Assembly: GCF_032854445.1 (NCBI RefSeq) | Contig: NC_088305.1 | Coordinates: forward strand, 11,207,717 to 11,271,716 | Reading direction: 5' to 3' | DNA length: 64,000 nucleotides | Origin: Liolophura sinensis | Taxonomy: Eukaryota; Mollusca; Polyplacophora; Chitonida; Chitonidae | Shown: in pieces, positions 61,422 to 64,000 of the stretch | Layout of the letters: every line of letters starts with the position of its first letter | How positions within the stretch are numbered: position 1 is the stretch's first letter | Notes under the pieces: model-generated | What the model was told of the DNA's origin: nothing | Databases searched by the model: none | Seen by the model: the letters and a program-made list of their open reading frames with translations, nothing else | Program-made: the position numbers and the translations under genes

Positions 61422-62121
61422 CTGCAAATATAGATGTGTATATAACGATGCAGGCTATGTGTTTAGATTGCCAGTATTAAGTTGCACTCTTGTAGGCACC
61501 AATAAATGTAGTAAATATGGCAACGTTGTTGCTCCAAAAAATTAAAAGTAAAATTTATGAAACTGTAATTTTTTATATCAAGTTTTCATGACTGAAGTCT
61601 TGGCGATGATAAACAGAAACAGCCCTCTGACGAGCAACACATATAAATGGTGTTTTGAACGCAATTCATCGCAAGAAATACAGCTATTACATGCGCCTTG
61701 ATCAAGCAAGTCAAATCTGACCACCAAATTAAAAGAAAAGACAACAAATAGTCATTAGGAAGAGCGGTGGGAAGACCAAAATGGCCGCAGCCATTTTTCT
61801 TCTGACGTAGCTTGGTAGATGTAAACCTATAAATCAGCTTTTACATAGGAAAGTTTATACGATTCCACAGAATGTGCCAATATAGAACAACCAGAAATAT
61901 GGCGTTGCGTCACACATGTACAAATGGTTGAAAAGCAAAAACATTGTTCAGGTGAGGTATGCAGAAATAGACATGCTCTTGGGTTGTTACAGATCAAATA
62001 ACTCACGCCTGACTTGATAAAACTCATAACACGATGATACTTTTTATTGCCTGAATGGGTGCAATTTTGATTACTTATTTTGAACAGCTATATCTCAGTT
62101 GTGCAACATCAAAAAAATAAA

Positions 62122-64000
62122 AAGTTGTTCTTTTTAACCTTCCTGTGGAATACCTTTTCTATTCATGTATACATTTGGTTAAGTGTTTACTTTGAAACTT
62201 TCTTTATCACTGCTTTACACATTTGGTCAGAAGATCTCTTTTCAAACTTCCTGTGGGATACTTTGTCTATGCATATATACAGTGTTGACTTTTAAACTTT
62301 CTGTGGGATACTTTGTCTCTGCATTATTATATACAGTTGGTCAAGTGTTGACTTTTAAACTTCCTGTGGGATACTTTATCGCTGCATTATTATATACAGT
62401 TGGTGAAGTGTTGACTTTTAAACTTATTGAGCAATACTTCATCTCTGTATTATTATATACTTTTGGTCAAGTGTTGACTTTTAAACTTCCTGACGGATAC
62501 TTTATCCCTGCATTATTATAAACAGTTGGTCAAGTGTTGACTTTTAAACTTATTGAGGGATGCTTTATCTCTGCATTATTATAAACAGTTGGTGAAGTGT
62601 TGACTTTTAAACTTCCTGTGGGATACGTTGTCTATGCATAATTATATACAGTTGGTAAAGCGTTGATTTTTAAACTTCCTGCGCGATACTTTTCTCTGCA
62701 TTATTATATACATTTGGCGAAGTGTTGACTTTTAAACTTCCTGTGGGATACTTTGTCTATGCATTATTATATACAGTTGGCGAAGTGTTGACTTTTAAAC
62801 TTCCTGTGGGATACTTTATCGCTGCATTATTATATACAGTTGGTGAAGTGTTGACTTTTAAAATTATTGAGCAATACTTCATCTCTGTATTGTTATATAC
62901 TTTTGGTCAAGTGTTGACTTTTAAACTTCCTGAGGGATACGTTATCTATGCATATATACATTTGTTTAAGTGTTGACTTTTAAACTCATTGAGGGATACT
63001 TTATCTGCATTATTATATACAGTTGGTCAAGTGTTGACTTTTAAACTTATTGAGGGATGCTTTATCTCTGCATTATTATAAACAGTTGGTGAAGTGTTGA
63101 CTTTTAAACTTATTGAGGGATGCTTTATCTCTGCATTATTATATACAGTTGGTGAAGTGTTGACTTTTAAACTTCCTGCGCGATACTTTGTCTCTGCATT
63201 ATTATATACAGTTGTTGAAGTGTTGACTTTTAAACTTCCTGTGGGATACTTTGTCTATGCATAATTTTATGCAGTTGGTGAAGTGTTGACTTTTAAACTT
63301 CCTGTGGGATACTTTATCTCTGTATTATTATATACAGTTGGTCAAGTGTTGACTTTTAAACTTCCTGTGGGATACTTTGTCTATGTATAATTATATACAG
63401 TTGGTGAAGCGTTGACTTTTAAACTTCCTGTGGGATACTTTATCTCTGTATTATTATATACAGTTGGTCAAGTGTTGACTTTTAAACTTATGGAGGGATG
63501 CTTTATCTCTGCATTATTATATACAGTTGGTGAAGTGTTGACTTTTAAACCTCCTGTGGGATACTTTTTCTATGCATAATTATATACAGTTGGTGAAGCG
63601 TTGACTTTTAAAATTCCTGTGGGATACTTTGTCTATGCATTATTATATACAGTTGGCGAAGTGTTGACTTTTAAACTTCCTGTGGGATACTTTATCGCTG
63701 CATTATTATATACAGTTGGTGAAGTGTTGACTTTTAAACTTATTTAGCAATACTTCATCTCTGTATTATTATATACTTTTGGTCAAGTGTTGACTTTTAA
63801 ACTTCCTGAGGGATACTTTATCTATGCATATATACATTTGGTTAAGTGTTGACTTTTAAACTCATTGAGGGATACTTTATCTGCATTATTATATACAGTT
63901 GGTCAAGTGTTGACTTTTAAACTTATTGAGGGATGCTTTATCTCTGCATTATTATATACAGTTGGTCAAGTGTTGACTTTTAAACTTATTGAGGGATGCT
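62122..64000. repeat. 63-bp minisatellite (copy B), running off the window
   Basis: Same unit as 24175-30476. Unit order tracks copy A at first, with some units missing or exchanged from about 63240 on. The array continues past the window end. Confidence 0.95.

Larger units (their letters stand above)
37948..64000. repeat. Segmental duplication, copy B (matches 1-26050)
   Basis: Second copy of the unit. Compared with copy A it has extra blocks at about 38366-38578, 44118-44385 (SINE), 49048-49240 and 58866-58970, and lacks blocks corresponding to about 640-1066 and 6350-6610 of copy A. Exon positions and all splice sites are preserved. It still matches copy A at the last base of the window. 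Confidence 0.95.

Overview
The window is eukaryotic: its genes are split by GT/AG introns into exons of 50-253 nt, intergenic and intronic DNA is AT-rich, and it is full of tRNA-derived SINEs and minisatellites. The SINE types and repeat style suggest a mollusc or other lophotrochozoan, possibly a gastropod; the species is not established. The ORFs of more than about 100 codons come mostly from tandem repeats and are not genes. All convincing coding sequence belongs to one family, cytochrome P450 most like CYP20 (vertebrate CYP20A1).

Layout: bases 1-26050 return in the same orientation at 37948-64000, so the window holds one full 37.95-kb unit (copy A) and about 70% of a second (copy B). Each unit carries two diverged CYP20-like paralogues in inverted order. 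The plus-strand gene ends at 7086 (A) or 44871 (B). The minus-strand gene ends at 12218 (A) or 50057 (B), so the pair converges tail to tail. The minus gene of copy A starts at 33940. The next plus gene has its first recognised exon at 36158, so neighbouring units are head to head across about 2.2 kb. Copy A plus lacks exons 1-3, which should lie left of the window. Copy B minus lacks exons 1-2, which should lie right of it. The minus gene of copy A is complete: 11 exons, about 480 codons.

The two copies carry different damage. Copy A minus has a 1-nt deletion in exon 6. Copy B plus has a nonsense codon 18 residues before the normal end and a Thr-to-Met change in the I-helix. The enzymes, if active, would be ER-membrane haem-thiolate monooxygenases; their substrates are unknown.

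Introns of the minus gene hold many minisatellites (units of 15, 18, 29, 30, 31, 41 and 63 bp). Several abut exons, and two appear to have grown out of an exon-intron junction, so that each unit carries a splice-site-like sequence. The 63-bp array in intron 2 is 6.3 kb long and, because 63 is a multiple of 3, stays open for long stretches on the plus strand.

I use four labels for dispersed repeats. S1 is a SINE with a tRNA-like head beginning GCCCGGATAGCAC and an ACTCACTCACTC tail. S2 is a SINE with a head like GTGGCTCAGTCGGTTAG and a tail ending in ACACCAATCAAATAAATAAA. S3 is S1-like with a tRNA-Met-like head. S4 has a TGGCTGAGCGG head. Their A- and B-box-like motifs are visible, but I could not match them to named families.
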